Source: an uncultured Amphritea sp.
Lineage (GTDB): Bacteria > Pseudomonadota > Gammaproteobacteria > Pseudomonadales > Balneatricaceae
Assembly: GCF_937127095.1 (NCBI RefSeq)
Contig: NZ_CAKZLP010000006.1
Coordinates: forward strand, 1-42,442
Direction: 5' to 3'
Length of the DNA stretch: 42,442 nucleotides
Both the position numbers and the translations under genes were made by a program. Below, one piece after another: positions 1-8,834 of the stretch. A model generated the notes under the pieces. The model was not told the DNA's origin. It saw only the letters and a list, made by a program, of their open reading frames with translations, and did no database searches. Numbering within the stretch: position 1 is the stretch's first letter; every line of letters begins with the position of its first letter.

Positions 1-10
1 AGCTTCCTGA

Positions 11-53
11 AGGGTTGCAGTGCAGATCATCAAGATCGCGGCAGCCCTTTTTT
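11..53 (+). terminator. possible terminator upstream of the mevalonate operon
   Basis: GGGTTGC (12-18) can pair, with one G:T pair, with GCAGCCC (41-47), and six T follow directly (48-53). A short inner GATC/GATC pairing may extend the stem. This looks like a rho-independent terminator of a plus-strand gene that ends before the window, or an attenuator in the mvaA leader. The loop is long, so the call is moderate. Confidence 0.45.
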
Positions 54-69
54 ATTGTACCGAGAGACT

Positions 70-1107
70 ATGAAATCCCATAAAGTCCAGCAAGCACCGA
101 TTCCGATGCGTACCGTTGGGCCGCTTAAAATCAGCGGCCATGTCCTGAACGAAAAAGTGTCTGTGCCTCTGGCTACCTATGAGACGCCGCTCTGGCCCTC
201 GGTAGGCCGGGGTGCACGCATCTCCGTCCTGACAGAGGAAGGGATTAAAACCACGGTTGTGGATGAGCGCATGAGTCGCTCGATCCTGCTGGAAGCAGAT
301 GACGCCCTGGAGGCGTTCAAAGCGCTGGAATCGATCAAATCCCGTAAAGATGACCTGAATCAGATTGTGGCGACCACCAGTCGATTTGCCAATCTGATTG
401 ACATGCACAGTCAGATTGTCGCCAACCTGATCTATCTGCGTCTGGAGTTCACCACCGGTGATGCCTCGGGTCACAATATGGTGACCAATGCGGCCGATAA
501 GCTGATTCCCTGGATTCTGAGTGAGTACCCGCAGCTGCGCTACTCGTCGATCTCGGCCAACTACTGTTCTGATAAGAAAGCCACGGCGGTGAACGGTATT
601 CTGGGCCGGGGTAAATATGTGATCAGTGAGATTCTGATCCCCCGGGAGCTGTGCGAGCGCCGCCTGAAAACCACCCCGGAAAAAATTGTTGATCTGAATA
701 TCAAGAAAAACCTTATAGGGACTATGGTAGCGGGTGGTTTACGCAGCGCCAATGCCCATTATGCCAACATGTTGCTGGCGTTTTATCTGGCTACGGGCCA
801 GGATGCCGCTAATATTATTGAGGGGTCTCAGGGGATTGTGCATGCCGAAGTGCGTAATGGCGATCTCTATTTCTCCTGTACTCTGCCGAACCTGATCGTT
901 GGCAGTGTTGGTAACGGTAAAGGGATCGATTTTGTTGAGCAGAATCTGGCTGATCTGGGCTGTAAAGAATCCCGGCAGCCTGGCGAAAATGCCCGGCGGC
1001 TGGCGGCAATCTGCGCCGCAACAGTGCTATGCGGCGAGTTGTCGCTGATGGCCGCGCAGACTAACCCCGGCGAGTTGATGGAATCCCATCTGAAAATGGA
1101 ACGCTGA
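70..1107 (+). CDS. mvaA: hydroxymethylglutaryl-CoA reductase
   Basis: This enzyme makes mevalonate from HMG-CoA with two NAD(P)H and is the committed step of the mevalonate pathway. Visible motifs are GDASGHNM (the position of DAMGMNM in the family), NYCSDKKATAVNG with the catalytic Lys followed by GRGK, and a C-terminal ESH that supplies the catalytic His. The NYCxDKK...GRGK form resembles class I enzymes more than the class II enzymes common in bacteria, but there is no membrane anchor, so it should be cytosolic. The ATG at 70 is preferred to an in-frame TTG at 55; neither has a strong ribosome binding site. Its TGA overlaps the ATG of the next gene by one base. First gene of a six-gene pathway operon. 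Confidence 0.93.
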   Translation: MKSHKVQQAPIPMRTVGPLKISGHVLNEKVSVPLATYETPLWPSVGRGARISVLTEEGIKTTVVDERMSRSILLEADDALEAFKALESIKSRKDDLNQIVATTSRFANLIDMHSQIVANLIYLRLEFTTGDASGHNMVTNAADKLIPWILSEYPQLRYSSISANYCSDKKATAVNGILGRGKYVISEILIPRELCERRLKTTPEKIVDLNIKKNLIGTMVAGGLRSANAHYANMLLAFYLATGQDAANIIEGSQGIVHAEVRNGDLYFSCTLPNLIVGSVGNGKGIDFVEQNLADLGCKESRQPGENARRLAAICAATVLCGELSLMAAQTNPGELMESHLKMER

Positions 1108-2138
1108 TGTCTGATCAGACCAATGACCGTAAAATTGAGCATATCCGGGCGATTGAGAATGACCCCCTGACCGATCGTGACGGACGCTTTTTTGATCAGA
1201 TTCATCTGTGCCATCGGGGTTTGCCTGAGCTGTCATTGGAACAGATCGATACATCGGTTGAGTTTCTCGGCAAAAAACTGAGTTTTCCACTGCTGATCTC
1301 GTCAATGACCGGTGGCGATCACGCTTTAATTAAAACCATTAACCGCAATCTGGCTGAGGCCGCTGAACGCACCGGTGTCGCCCTGGCAGTGGGTTCTCAG
1401 CGGGTAATGTTCACTCAACCCTCGGCCCGGGAAAGCTTTGATCTGCGTCGCTTCGCGCCGAATACTGTTTTATTGGGCAATATTGGTGCGGTGCAGTTGA
1501 ATTATGGTTTTGAGCTGCAACAGTGCCAGCAAGCGGTTGATCTGCTGGGCGCTGATGGTTTGTATCTGCATCTGAATCCGCTACAGGAAGCGGTGCAGCC
1601 GGAGGGTGATACTGACTTTTCTGGTTTACTGAAAAAAATTGCTAACGTGGCCGCAGGCTTACAACAGCCGGTGCTACTGAAAGAGGTGGGTTCCGGGTTG
1701 TCGCCACAGGATATTGAGAAGGGCATTGCCGCCGGTGTTAAGTGGTTCGATCTGGCTGGTTGTGGCGGTACATCATGGAGCCGCATTGAGCATCACCGCA
1801 GTGAAAAAAGTGGCGATGATCTGGGACTCTGCTTCCAGGATTGGGGAATTCCGACGCCGCAGGCGCTTAAACTGGCCCAGCCGTATCAAAATAGTGCAGG
1901 TTTCATCGCCAGTGGCGGTCTCAGGGATGGGATTGATATGGTTAAATCTGTTATACTCGGCGCCTCGCTCTGCGGCATGGCCGCACCGTTCCTGAAACCG
2001 GCAATGGATTCCGCCGATTCAGTCGTCCGGGTGATAGAGCAACGTCGGCGTGAATTCACCACAGCTATGTTTCTGTTGGGAATGCCGGATGTTAACAGTT
2101 TATTTATGAATCGGGCTCTCATTCTGGGCGAGCGTTGA
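1107..2138 (+). CDS. fni: type 2 isopentenyl-diphosphate delta-isomerase
   Basis: FMN- and NAD(P)H-dependent enzyme that interconverts IPP and DMAPP, the last step that supplies the allylic starter. The N-terminal RKIEHI, MTGG at the first barrel strands, GSQR, the HLNPLQE..QPEGD stretch and GGTSW are the hallmark motifs of the type 2 (TIM-barrel) family, unrelated to the Nudix type 1 isomerase. Its length of 343 residues is normal. The start ATG overlaps the stop of the reductase gene (TGATG), which indicates translational coupling. Confidence 0.95.
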   Translation: MSDQTNDRKIEHIRAIENDPLTDRDGRFFDQIHLCHRGLPELSLEQIDTSVEFLGKKLSFPLLISSMTGGDHALIKTINRNLAEAAERTGVALAVGSQRVMFTQPSARESFDLRRFAPNTVLLGNIGAVQLNYGFELQQCQQAVDLLGADGLYLHLNPLQEAVQPEGDTDFSGLLKKIANVAAGLQQPVLLKEVGSGLSPQDIEKGIAAGVKWFDLAGCGGTSWSRIEHHRSEKSGDDLGLCFQDWGIPTPQALKLAQPYQNSAGFIASGGLRDGIDMVKSVILGASLCGMAAPFLKPAMDSADSVVRVIEQRRREFTTAMFLLGMPDVNSLFMNRALILGER

Positions 2139-2153
2139 GGATTTTAAGTACGT

Positions 2154-3320
2154 ATGTCCGTCGGTATTGATGAAATCAGCTTTTACACCTCCAACTATTA
2201 TCTGGATCTGAAAAACCTGGCTAAGGTCCAGGAAATAGATGCTGACAAATATTATCAGGGTATCGGGCAGGAAAAGATGGGAATGCCTGCCCCGGATGAA
2301 GATGTTGTGACGATGGCGGCAAACGCGGCCCTGCCTCTGATTGAGCGGGTCGGGACCGATGCTATCAGCACCGTCATGTTTGCCACGGAGACCGGTATTG
2401 ATCAGTCGAAGTCTGCGGGTGTTTATGTCCACCGCTTACTTGGCCTGACATCACGCTGTCGTGTCGTCGAGCTGAAACAGGCTTGCTACAGTGCCACCGC
2501 TGCGATTCAGATGGCCTGTGCGCTGGTCGCCCGGCAGCCTGAAAAGAAAGTATTGGTGATCGCCTCCGATGTGGCCCGTTATGATCTGGGCACCTCCGGT
2601 GAAGCCACGCAGGGCTGTGGCGCAGTTGCCATGCTGATTACTGCCAACCCCCGTCTGGTGGAACTCGATCCTGAAGTGGGTAACCACACCGAAGATGTGA
2701 TGGATTTCTGGCGTCCTAACTACCGTTCAACCGCGCTGGTGGATGGTAAATACTCCACTAAAATCTATCTGCAATCGCTGAAACATGCCTGGGAACACTT
2801 CTGTGATGTCAGCTCCCTGGCGTTTACTGACTTCCAGCATTTCTGTTATCACCTGCCATTTACCCGTATGGCTCAGAAAGCCCATAAGCATCTGGCACGT
2901 ATCAACCACAGTGTACTGACCCCCGAACTACTTGATATTCAGGTTGAAGATACGCTGATGTACAACCGTATCATCGGTAACAGTTATACGGCGTCGATGT
3001 ATATCGGTCTGGCCTCGTTGCTGGAGAACTGTAAGCATAACCTGGCAGGAAATCGCGTTGGCTTTTTCAGTTATGGTTCCGGTTCTGTGGCTGAGTTTTT
3101 CTCCGGTAAAATCGTTGCCGGTTATGAAAAATGCCTGCACGGAGAAAAGCATAAACTGATGCTGGATGCCCGCAGTGAAGTCTCTTACGAAGAGTATCTG
3201 GCGCTGTATAACGATACCGATCCGGTTGATGGCGGCGTTCATACTAAGTCTGAAGGCACGACTGGTCGTTTCCGTCTGGCGGGGATTTCCCATCATAAGC
3301 GTGAATATATCGCCTGCTAA
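2154..3320 (+). CDS. mvaS: hydroxymethylglutaryl-CoA synthase
   Basis: Condenses acetyl-CoA with acetoacetyl-CoA to HMG-CoA. It is a thiolase-fold enzyme of 388 residues. The catalytic residues can be read at Glu79 (ATETGID), Cys111 (LKQACYSA) and His233 (CYHLPF); these are the same numbers as in the well studied Staphylococcus aureus enzyme, which supports both the assignment and the ATG at 2154. It lies 15 bases after fni. No acetoacetyl-CoA thiolase gene is in the window, so acetoacetyl-CoA must come from a gene elsewhere. Confidence 0.95.
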   Translation: MSVGIDEISFYTSNYYLDLKNLAKVQEIDADKYYQGIGQEKMGMPAPDEDVVTMAANAALPLIERVGTDAISTVMFATETGIDQSKSAGVYVHRLLGLTSRCRVVELKQACYSATAAIQMACALVARQPEKKVLVIASDVARYDLGTSGEATQGCGAVAMLITANPRLVELDPEVGNHTEDVMDFWRPNYRSTALVDGKYSTKIYLQSLKHAWEHFCDVSSLAFTDFQHFCYHLPFTRMAQKAHKHLARINHSVLTPELLDIQVEDTLMYNRIIGNSYTASMYIGLASLLENCKHNLAGNRVGFFSYGSGSVAEFFSGKIVAGYEKCLHGEKHKLMLDARSEVSYEEYLALYNDTDPVDGGVHTKSEGTTGRFRLAGISHHKREYIAC

Positions 3321-3347
3321 GGGCGCTTCAGTTAAGGGCTCTGTTTC

Positions 3348-4349
3348 ATGAAGGCGTGTGCCCCCGGTAAGCTGATTCTCAGTGGAGAACACTCGGCAGT
3401 CTATGGGGCACCGGCCATCGCTCTGGCGGTTAACCGCTATATCCATTGTCAAAGTTTCCCCTCTCCCATTGACGGTTTAAGTCTGAATTTGCCCGAAGCG
3501 GGTTGGCAGACTCAGATCAGCTGGCCTGAACTGCGCCAACTCACAGCACGACTGAATCAGCGTTTTAGTCAGTTTGAAGAGGGCCTGCTGAGTGCCGGGG
3601 AGATCCTCGAAGCACCCCATCAGCTTGCTTTATATGCCCTCAGTCAGTGCCTTGAGGATACCGATCCCGATAGCGGTTTAACCCTGGAGATCCGTTCGCA
3701 GCTACCACTGGGCTCCGGAATGGGGTCGTCTGCGGCACTGGGTGCTGCGGTGACCGTTCTGGGTCAGACTCTTTTTGCGCAACCCTTGAATACGGTTGAA
3801 CTGTTTCAGCGGGTATGCTTCTGCGAGCGTCTCTGTCACGGACGCGGTGGGCTGATTGATGCTGCCACCGTCAGTCATGGGGGAATGGTGCGGGTGCAGG
3901 ATGGGCAGATAGAGCAGTTGCCGGTACAGTTGGGCAGTGGCTGGTTCTATATTCATACCGGAGCGCCCGCAGTGGGCACTGGTGACTGCGTTGATTATGT
4001 CCGCAGTCGCTTTGCTGCAACGGATATATGGCAGGCGTTTACCGAGGTGACTCAACAACTGAGCAACGCTATCGTTAAGGGGGATGATCCCCGTGAGCTG
4101 ATCAGCGAAAATCACCGTTTGTTAACCCATATCGGAGTGGTGCCAGACGTGGTACAGCGTTTTATCGCGGCGCTGGAACAACGCGGCGGTGCGGCGAAGG
4201 TGAGTGGTGCCGGTTCGGTGTCCGGTGATTCCGCCGGGGCTCTGATCGCCTATGCCCCGGATATTGATCTGCACGCACTTTGTCAGCAATACGGCTATAG
4301 TTTTATGCTGATTGAAGAGGATAGTGAGGGAGCCCGTCTTGAAGATTAA
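3348..4349 (+). CDS. mvk: mevalonate kinase (GHMP family)
   Basis: Phosphorylates mevalonate with ATP in the cytosol. GHMP kinase motif 1 is seen as APGKLILSGEHSAVYG at the N-terminus, the phosphate-binding loop as PLGSGMGSSAALGAA near residue 120, the catalytic Asp in GLIDAATVSHGG and motif 3 as KVSGAGSVSGDSAG near the C-terminus. Motif 1 is the form typical of mevalonate kinases. The gene overlaps the next one: a well-placed TTG start lies inside its 3' end. Which of the two neighbouring GHMP kinases acts first is inferred from motif details rather than proven. Confidence 0.85.
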   Translation: MKACAPGKLILSGEHSAVYGAPAIALAVNRYIHCQSFPSPIDGLSLNLPEAGWQTQISWPELRQLTARLNQRFSQFEEGLLSAGEILEAPHQLALYALSQCLEDTDPDSGLTLEIRSQLPLGSGMGSSAALGAAVTVLGQTLFAQPLNTVELFQRVCFCERLCHGRGGLIDAATVSHGGMVRVQDGQIEQLPVQLGSGWFYIHTGAPAVGTGDCVDYVRSRFAATDIWQAFTEVTQQLSNAIVKGDDPRELISENHRLLTHIGVVPDVVQRFIAALEQRGGAAKVSGAGSVSGDSAGALIAYAPDIDLHALCQQYGYSFMLIEEDSEGARLED

Positions 4350-5277
4350 GGTAACCGCCCCGGGCAGTCTGATGCTGATGGGCGAGCACGCAGTATTGTT
4401 TGGTCAGCGGGCACTGGCCTGCGCAGTGGATAAGCGTATCAGTGTCACCCTGACCCCGCGGCAAGACCGGACAGTGAATATCGATTCCGCGCTGGCACAG
4501 TACAGCGGCAGTCTGGATGGACTAAAACCGGAACCAGCGCTGAGTTTTGTGCTGACCGCCATTGAGCGTCAGGTGGCTAAGCTACCCGGTGGCTTTGATC
4601 TGCTGATCCGCTCAGAGTTTTCTCATACGGTTGGTTTAGGCTCCTCGGCTGCAGTCACTGTGGCGGTGGTGACCGCATTACAGGCCTATTCAGGTAATGA
4701 GTGTGGCCCACAGGCTCTGTTCAGTGAATCGCTGGCGGTGGTGCATCAGGTGCAGGATGGCCGGGGTTCCGGTACCGATCTGGTCGCCGCTGTTTATGGC
4801 GGGGTGGTGGGGTATACGGTGGCAACCGCGGATATAGCGCCACAGATTCGGGCGCTGCAGGGCATCCCCACGATCAGCCTGTTCTATGTCGGTTATAAGA
4901 TGAAAACCCCGGACGTGTTGCAGCGGGTTGAGGGGTTTGCCGTCCAGGCCCCCGACCTCTATGCTGAACTCTATCGGCTGATGGGACAGACCACCGAGCA
5001 GGCAGAACGGGCTGTGGATAACTCGGACTGGCCGCAATTTGGCCGCCTGATGAATATCTATCAGGGGCTGATGGATGCGCTGGGTGTAAATAACCGTGAT
5101 CTGGCGGAGATTATCTATACCCTGCGCAGCTCACCGAAGGTGTTGGGGGCGAAAATATCCGGTTCCGGTCTAGGTGATTGTGTGCTGGCCCTGGGTATCC
5201 CCTCTGACTTTCAACTGTCTTATGAACAGATTCCCATCACTGTATCTACGGAGGGTGTAACCGTTGAGTATTTCTAA
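4339..5277 (+). CDS. GHMP kinase, probable phosphomevalonate kinase
   Basis: A second GHMP kinase of about 312 residues with APGSLMLMGEHAVLFG, VGLGSSAAVTVA, GRGSGTDLVAAVYGG and KISGSGLGDCVLA. The pathway needs a phosphomevalonate kinase at this point, and the GDC in motif 3 and SGTD before AAVYGG recall bacterial phosphomevalonate kinases. The N-terminal motif, however, looks like a mevalonate kinase, so a second mevalonate kinase is possible. The reading frame is open from 4312, but the TTG at 4339 follows GAGGGAG (4326-4332) at good spacing and is chosen as the start. That gives an 11-base overlap with the upstream gene. Confidence 0.75.
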   Translation: MKIKVTAPGSLMLMGEHAVLFGQRALACAVDKRISVTLTPRQDRTVNIDSALAQYSGSLDGLKPEPALSFVLTAIERQVAKLPGGFDLLIRSEFSHTVGLGSSAAVTVAVVTALQAYSGNECGPQALFSESLAVVHQVQDGRGSGTDLVAAVYGGVVGYTVATADIAPQIRALQGIPTISLFYVGYKMKTPDVLQRVEGFAVQAPDLYAELYRLMGQTTEQAERAVDNSDWPQFGRLMNIYQGLMDALGVNNRDLAEIIYTLRSSPKVLGAKISGSGLGDCVLALGIPSDFQLSYEQIPITVSTEGVTVEYF

Positions 5278-6271
5278 AGCCATCACCAAACAGCGGGTGA
5301 TTGAACACTATCTGCCAGCGACTGTTATACCGGTGGCGGATAGCACCGATACGCTGTTTGCTCCGAGTAATATCGCCCTGTGTAAATACTGGGGCAAACG
5401 GGATGCCGAGCTGAATCTGCCGATCAACAGTAGTCTGTCGATCTCTCTGGCGCATCTGGGCAGCCGGACAAAAATCTCTGTCTGTGATAGCGATCAGGTC
5501 TGGCTGAACGGCAGTCAGATCGCCGCGAATGACAAGTTTGCCGCTAAAGTGATCGCCTTTGTGGATCTTTTCCGCCGCGGCGCAGATCACTGCGTCAAAG
5601 TCGAAACCGAGAACAATATTCCCACCGCCGCGGGGCTCGCTTCCTCCGCTTCTGGCTTTGCGGCGCTGATGCTGGCGGTGGACCGGTTTTATGGTCTCAA
5701 TCTCGAACCGCAGGTGCTATCAGCCTTCGCCCGTATGGGTAGTGGCAGTGCCAGCCGTTCACTCTACGAGGGCTTTGTCGAGTGGCAGATGGGCATCCGT
5801 GAAGATGGTATGGATAGTGTTGCGCTGCCGTTAGACTGTCGCTGGGATGACCTCAGAATCGGTCTGGTGAAGGTGAGCACCGCCGAGAAAGCGGTGGACT
5901 CCCGTTCCGGGATGAACCGCACCGTGGAGACTGCGCATCTGTATCAGAGCTGGCCCTTGCAGGCGGCCACTGACCTGGAGCGCCTGCACCGGGCAATCAG
6001 TGATAAGAATTTCACCCAACTGGGCGAAACCGCCGAACAGAACGCGCTGTCGATGCATGCTACGATGATCGCCTCCTGGCCGCCGCTGCTGTACTGGCAA
6101 CCGGACTCTGTCGCCGCCATGCAGACTATCTGGCAGGCGCGGGCTGACGGGGTCGAGGTGTATTTCACTATGGATGCCGGACCGAACATCAAGCTGCTGT
6201 TTACCGCGGATGCTGAAGCCGCGGTGAAGCAGCGCTTCCCGGACCTGGAAGTTGTCGCCCCATTTGCCTGA
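5264..6271 (+). CDS. mvaD: diphosphomevalonate decarboxylase
   Basis: Converts mevalonate 5-diphosphate to IPP with ATP and release of CO2. The N-terminal APSNIALCKYWGKRD, the NLPINSSLSISL stretch, PTAAGLASSASGFAAL (ATP loop), SGSASRSLYEG and the catalytic Asp in TMDAGPNIK are all diagnostic of true decarboxylases, as opposed to mevalonate-3-kinases. The start is a TTG at 5264, strongly supported by GGAGGG at 5250-5255. It overlaps the end of the preceding kinase gene by 14 bases. Confidence 0.94.
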   Translation: MSISKAITKQRVIEHYLPATVIPVADSTDTLFAPSNIALCKYWGKRDAELNLPINSSLSISLAHLGSRTKISVCDSDQVWLNGSQIAANDKFAAKVIAFVDLFRRGADHCVKVETENNIPTAAGLASSASGFAALMLAVDRFYGLNLEPQVLSAFARMGSGSASRSLYEGFVEWQMGIREDGMDSVALPLDCRWDDLRIGLVKVSTAEKAVDSRSGMNRTVETAHLYQSWPLQAATDLERLHRAISDKNFTQLGETAEQNALSMHATMIASWPPLLYWQPDSVAAMQTIWQARADGVEVYFTMDAGPNIKLLFTADAEAAVKQRFPDLEVVAPFA

Positions 6272-8675
6272 GTGTCCGTCTTTGAGCCAGCCGTTGAGTC
6301 AGACGGTGGATCAGTCGAGCGGTTTTATTCTCACCCGACAGCAGTTTGATACCCCGGAAGGGATCAGTTTTCAGTTCTGGCTGAAATCCGGAGATAATGC
6401 ATTTCCGGTGACCGTGCCGGGTCAGGAGGGGGTTTTCTTTGTCCTTGAAGAGGATATCCCCCGGATTGAATCGCTGCTGGCAACTCAACTTAAGAATTCC
6501 ACCGCATCCAGCCCCGAGTGGCGCTTACAATCGCTCCCCCTTAAGGATCTGCAGCAACGTCCGGTGTATGGCCTGTATAGCCGCTCACTGGCGGTCTATC
6601 GACAGCTGACGGACCTGCTGCAAACCTATGCAATTTCGATGATCGAGGAGGATATCCGCCCCGTTGACCGGTTCCTGATGGAACGCTTTATTCAGGACAG
6701 CGCGCGGGTACGGGTTAGCGATCAGTCGGTTAAACTGCAACCGGTCGACCTTGAACCCCAACTCCGCATGCTTTCGGTGGATATCGAAACGACCATGCGT
6801 GCGGACCGGATCTTCTCCATCGGTCTCTACTCTGATCAACTGAGTAAAGTGTTGATTGTCGGCGATGGCCCGAACGAGCCCTGGCTGGAATATGTCAACG
6901 ATGAACGGGCCCTGTTGCAGGCGTTTGTCCGTGAAGTCGAACGTTGTGACCCGGATATTTTTATCGGCTGGAATGTAGTCGGCTTCGATTTTCGGGTGCT
7001 GCAGGAGCGGGCCAGACGCCTGCAGGTGCAGCTGAATCTGGGCCGTGATGGCAGTCGCATTCAGGTGATTGAGTCGGCCAATGGCAAGTGGTTCTGCCGC
7101 ATCGCCGGACGGGTGGTGCTGGATGGTATCGATACCCTCAAAGGGGCGACCTGGCAGTTCGAAAGCTTTTCGCTGGAGTATGTTTCCAATCAGTTGCTGG
7201 AACGGGGTAAGCTGCTTGGTCATCATCAGGATGAGGGGATTAACCGGGGGGAGGAGATTCAGCAGGTCTACCGTGAAGACCCCCGCCGCCTGGCAGAATA
7301 CAATCTGGAAGACTGCAAGCTGGTATGGGATATCTTTGAGCATGCGCAGCTGCTGCACTATCTGATCGAACGTAGCCGCCTGACCGGGTTGCCGCTGGAT
7401 AAAGTCGGTGGTTCAGCCGCCTCGTTTGATAACCAGTATCTGCCCCGTTTGCATCGTAAAGGCTATGTGGCTCCGGTGTATGCCTCCGGTGAGTCGCAGA
7501 TGGGGGCGCCCGGCGGCTATGTGATGGAATCCCGGCCGGGTTTGTATAACCAGGTGCTGGTGCTCGATTTCAAGAGTCTGTACCCGAGTATTATCCGCAC
7601 CTTTATGGTTGACCCCTATGCGCTGGCGGAGGGCACCGGCACGGAATGTCCCCCGGAGGATCTGGTGCCGGGTTTTAACCATGCGATATTCACCCGCAAA
7701 GAGGCGATACTGCCGGATATTATCGAACGTCTGTGGCAGGCGCGGGACCGGGCTAAAGCGGAAAAAAATGCGCCGCTGTCCCAGGCGATTAAGATCATTA
7801 TGAACAGCTTTTATGGAGTGCTCGGCTCCAATGTTTGTCGATTTTTTGATCAGCGTCTGGCGGGCTCAATCACCCTGCGCGGCCACGAGATTCTCACCCG
7901 CACCCAGGCGAAGATTGAGCAGCAGTTTGGTTACAAGGTGATCTACGGTGATACCGACTCGGTGTTTGTCTGGTTGGGGAACGATTTCCCGGTGGACCAG
8001 GCACCGCAAGAGGGGCGCAAGCTGGAACAGTTTCTTAACCAGTGGTGGCAGGACGAGGTGCAGGAGCGTTTTGGTTTACCCTGTCATCTGGAACTGGAAT
8101 ATGAAACCCACTATCGCCGTTTTCTGATGCCGACCATGCGCCACTCAGAAAAGGGCACCAAAAAGCGTTACGCCGGTATCCGCCATTTTACCGATGGCAG
8201 CGAAGAGCTGATTTTTAAAGGGCTGGAATCGGTGCGTTCCGACTGGACACCACTGGCGCGCAGAGTTCAGCGGGAACTGTATCGGCTGATCTTCAGTGAT
8301 GCGCCCTATACCGATTATCTGAAACAGACCGTTAATGATCTGAAAGCGGGTTTACTGGATAACGAGCTGGTCTATCGCAAGCGGCTGCGCCGGCCTTTAG
8401 ACGAGTACCAAAAGAACCGGCCACCCCATGTACAGGCGGCGCAGAAAGCCTACGATGAATTAAAGAAAAACAACCGTCAGGGCAATATCGCCTCCGGAAT
8501 GCATATCGAATATCTGATCACCGTTAACGGTCCTGAGCCGATGTCGTTTTCAACCTCGCCCATTGACTATCAACACTACCTCGACCGCCAGCTGGTGCCC
8601 ATTGCCGATGGCATTCTGATGTTTCTCGATGACAGTCTTGATGGCATCTCGGCACCCCAGATCAGTCTGTTCTGA
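6252..8675 (+). CDS. polB: DNA polymerase II (family B)
   Basis: Replication-restart and translesion polymerase with 3'-5' proofreading. Exonuclease motifs are seen as SVDIETT (about residue 177), GWNVVGFDFR and YNLEDCKLVWD. Polymerase motif A is LDFKSLYPS (about 438), motif B is KIIMNSFYGVLGS, and motif C is YGDTDS (about 565). All catalytic residues are present. GFILTRQQFDTPEG matches the start of the E. coli enzyme, so the true protein may begin near residue 11-19 of this frame. No ATG is available: TTG at 6252, 6264 and 6282 and GTG at 6306 are options. The gene overlaps mvaD and so appears to be transcribed with the mevalonate operon. I saw no LexA box just upstream. Confidence 0.93.
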   Translation: MSPHLPECPSLSQPLSQTVDQSSGFILTRQQFDTPEGISFQFWLKSGDNAFPVTVPGQEGVFFVLEEDIPRIESLLATQLKNSTASSPEWRLQSLPLKDLQQRPVYGLYSRSLAVYRQLTDLLQTYAISMIEEDIRPVDRFLMERFIQDSARVRVSDQSVKLQPVDLEPQLRMLSVDIETTMRADRIFSIGLYSDQLSKVLIVGDGPNEPWLEYVNDERALLQAFVREVERCDPDIFIGWNVVGFDFRVLQERARRLQVQLNLGRDGSRIQVIESANGKWFCRIAGRVVLDGIDTLKGATWQFESFSLEYVSNQLLERGKLLGHHQDEGINRGEEIQQVYREDPRRLAEYNLEDCKLVWDIFEHAQLLHYLIERSRLTGLPLDKVGGSAASFDNQYLPRLHRKGYVAPVYASGESQMGAPGGYVMESRPGLYNQVLVLDFKSLYPSIIRTFMVDPYALAEGTGTECPPEDLVPGFNHAIFTRKEAILPDIIERLWQARDRAKAEKNAPLSQAIKIIMNSFYGVLGSNVCRFFDQRLAGSITLRGHEILTRTQAKIEQQFGYKVIYGDTDSVFVWLGNDFPVDQAPQEGRKLEQFLNQWWQDEVQERFGLPCHLELEYETHYRRFLMPTMRHSEKGTKKRYAGIRHFTDGSEELIFKGLESVRSDWTPLARRVQRELYRLIFSDAPYTDYLKQTVNDLKAGLLDNELVYRKRLRRPLDEYQKNRPPHVQAAQKAYDELKKNNRQGNIASGMHIEYLITVNGPEPMSFSTSPIDYQHYLDRQLVPIADGILMFLDDSLDGISAPQISLF

Positions 8676-8778
8676 TTGCGGCTATTTGTCGCTAACATCC
8701 TATAAGTAGCGGTGATATCTACAAGTTTCACCCTTAGTGTTTCATTAAAACTTCACTGTGATCTGCCGCTCAATCTCC

Positions 8779-8784
8779 GATAAT
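8779..8784 (+). promoter_or_regulatory. candidate -10 box for phnWX
   Basis: GATAAT differs from the TATAAT consensus by one base. The -35 region at 8756-8761 (CTGTGA) is a poor match at 17-base spacing, which would suit an activator-dependent promoter. The inferred start of transcription is near 8791. Confidence 0.3.
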
Positions 8785-8800
8785 AGCGACCGTTGAGATT

Positions 8801-8820
8801 CTTCAGAGAGTGCTCTGAAG
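8801..8820 (+). promoter_or_regulatory. inverted repeat in the phnW leader
   Basis: CTTCAGA (8801-8807) and TCTGAAG (8814-8820) form a perfect 7-bp inverted repeat around a 6-base loop. It ends five bases before the AGGAG ribosome binding site of phnW. It could be a regulator operator or an mRNA hairpin affecting ribosome access. Confidence 0.5.
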
Positions 8821-8834
8821 TCGCAGGAGTGATT

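Noticed and set aside
867..1305. Overlapping minus-strand frames opposite mvaA and fni
   Set aside because: They are shadows of two strongly supported genes on the other strand.
8793..8834. Upstream TTG start for phnW
   Set aside because: ATG 8835 has a better ribosome binding site and fits the family N-terminus; the extension would also include the inverted repeat.
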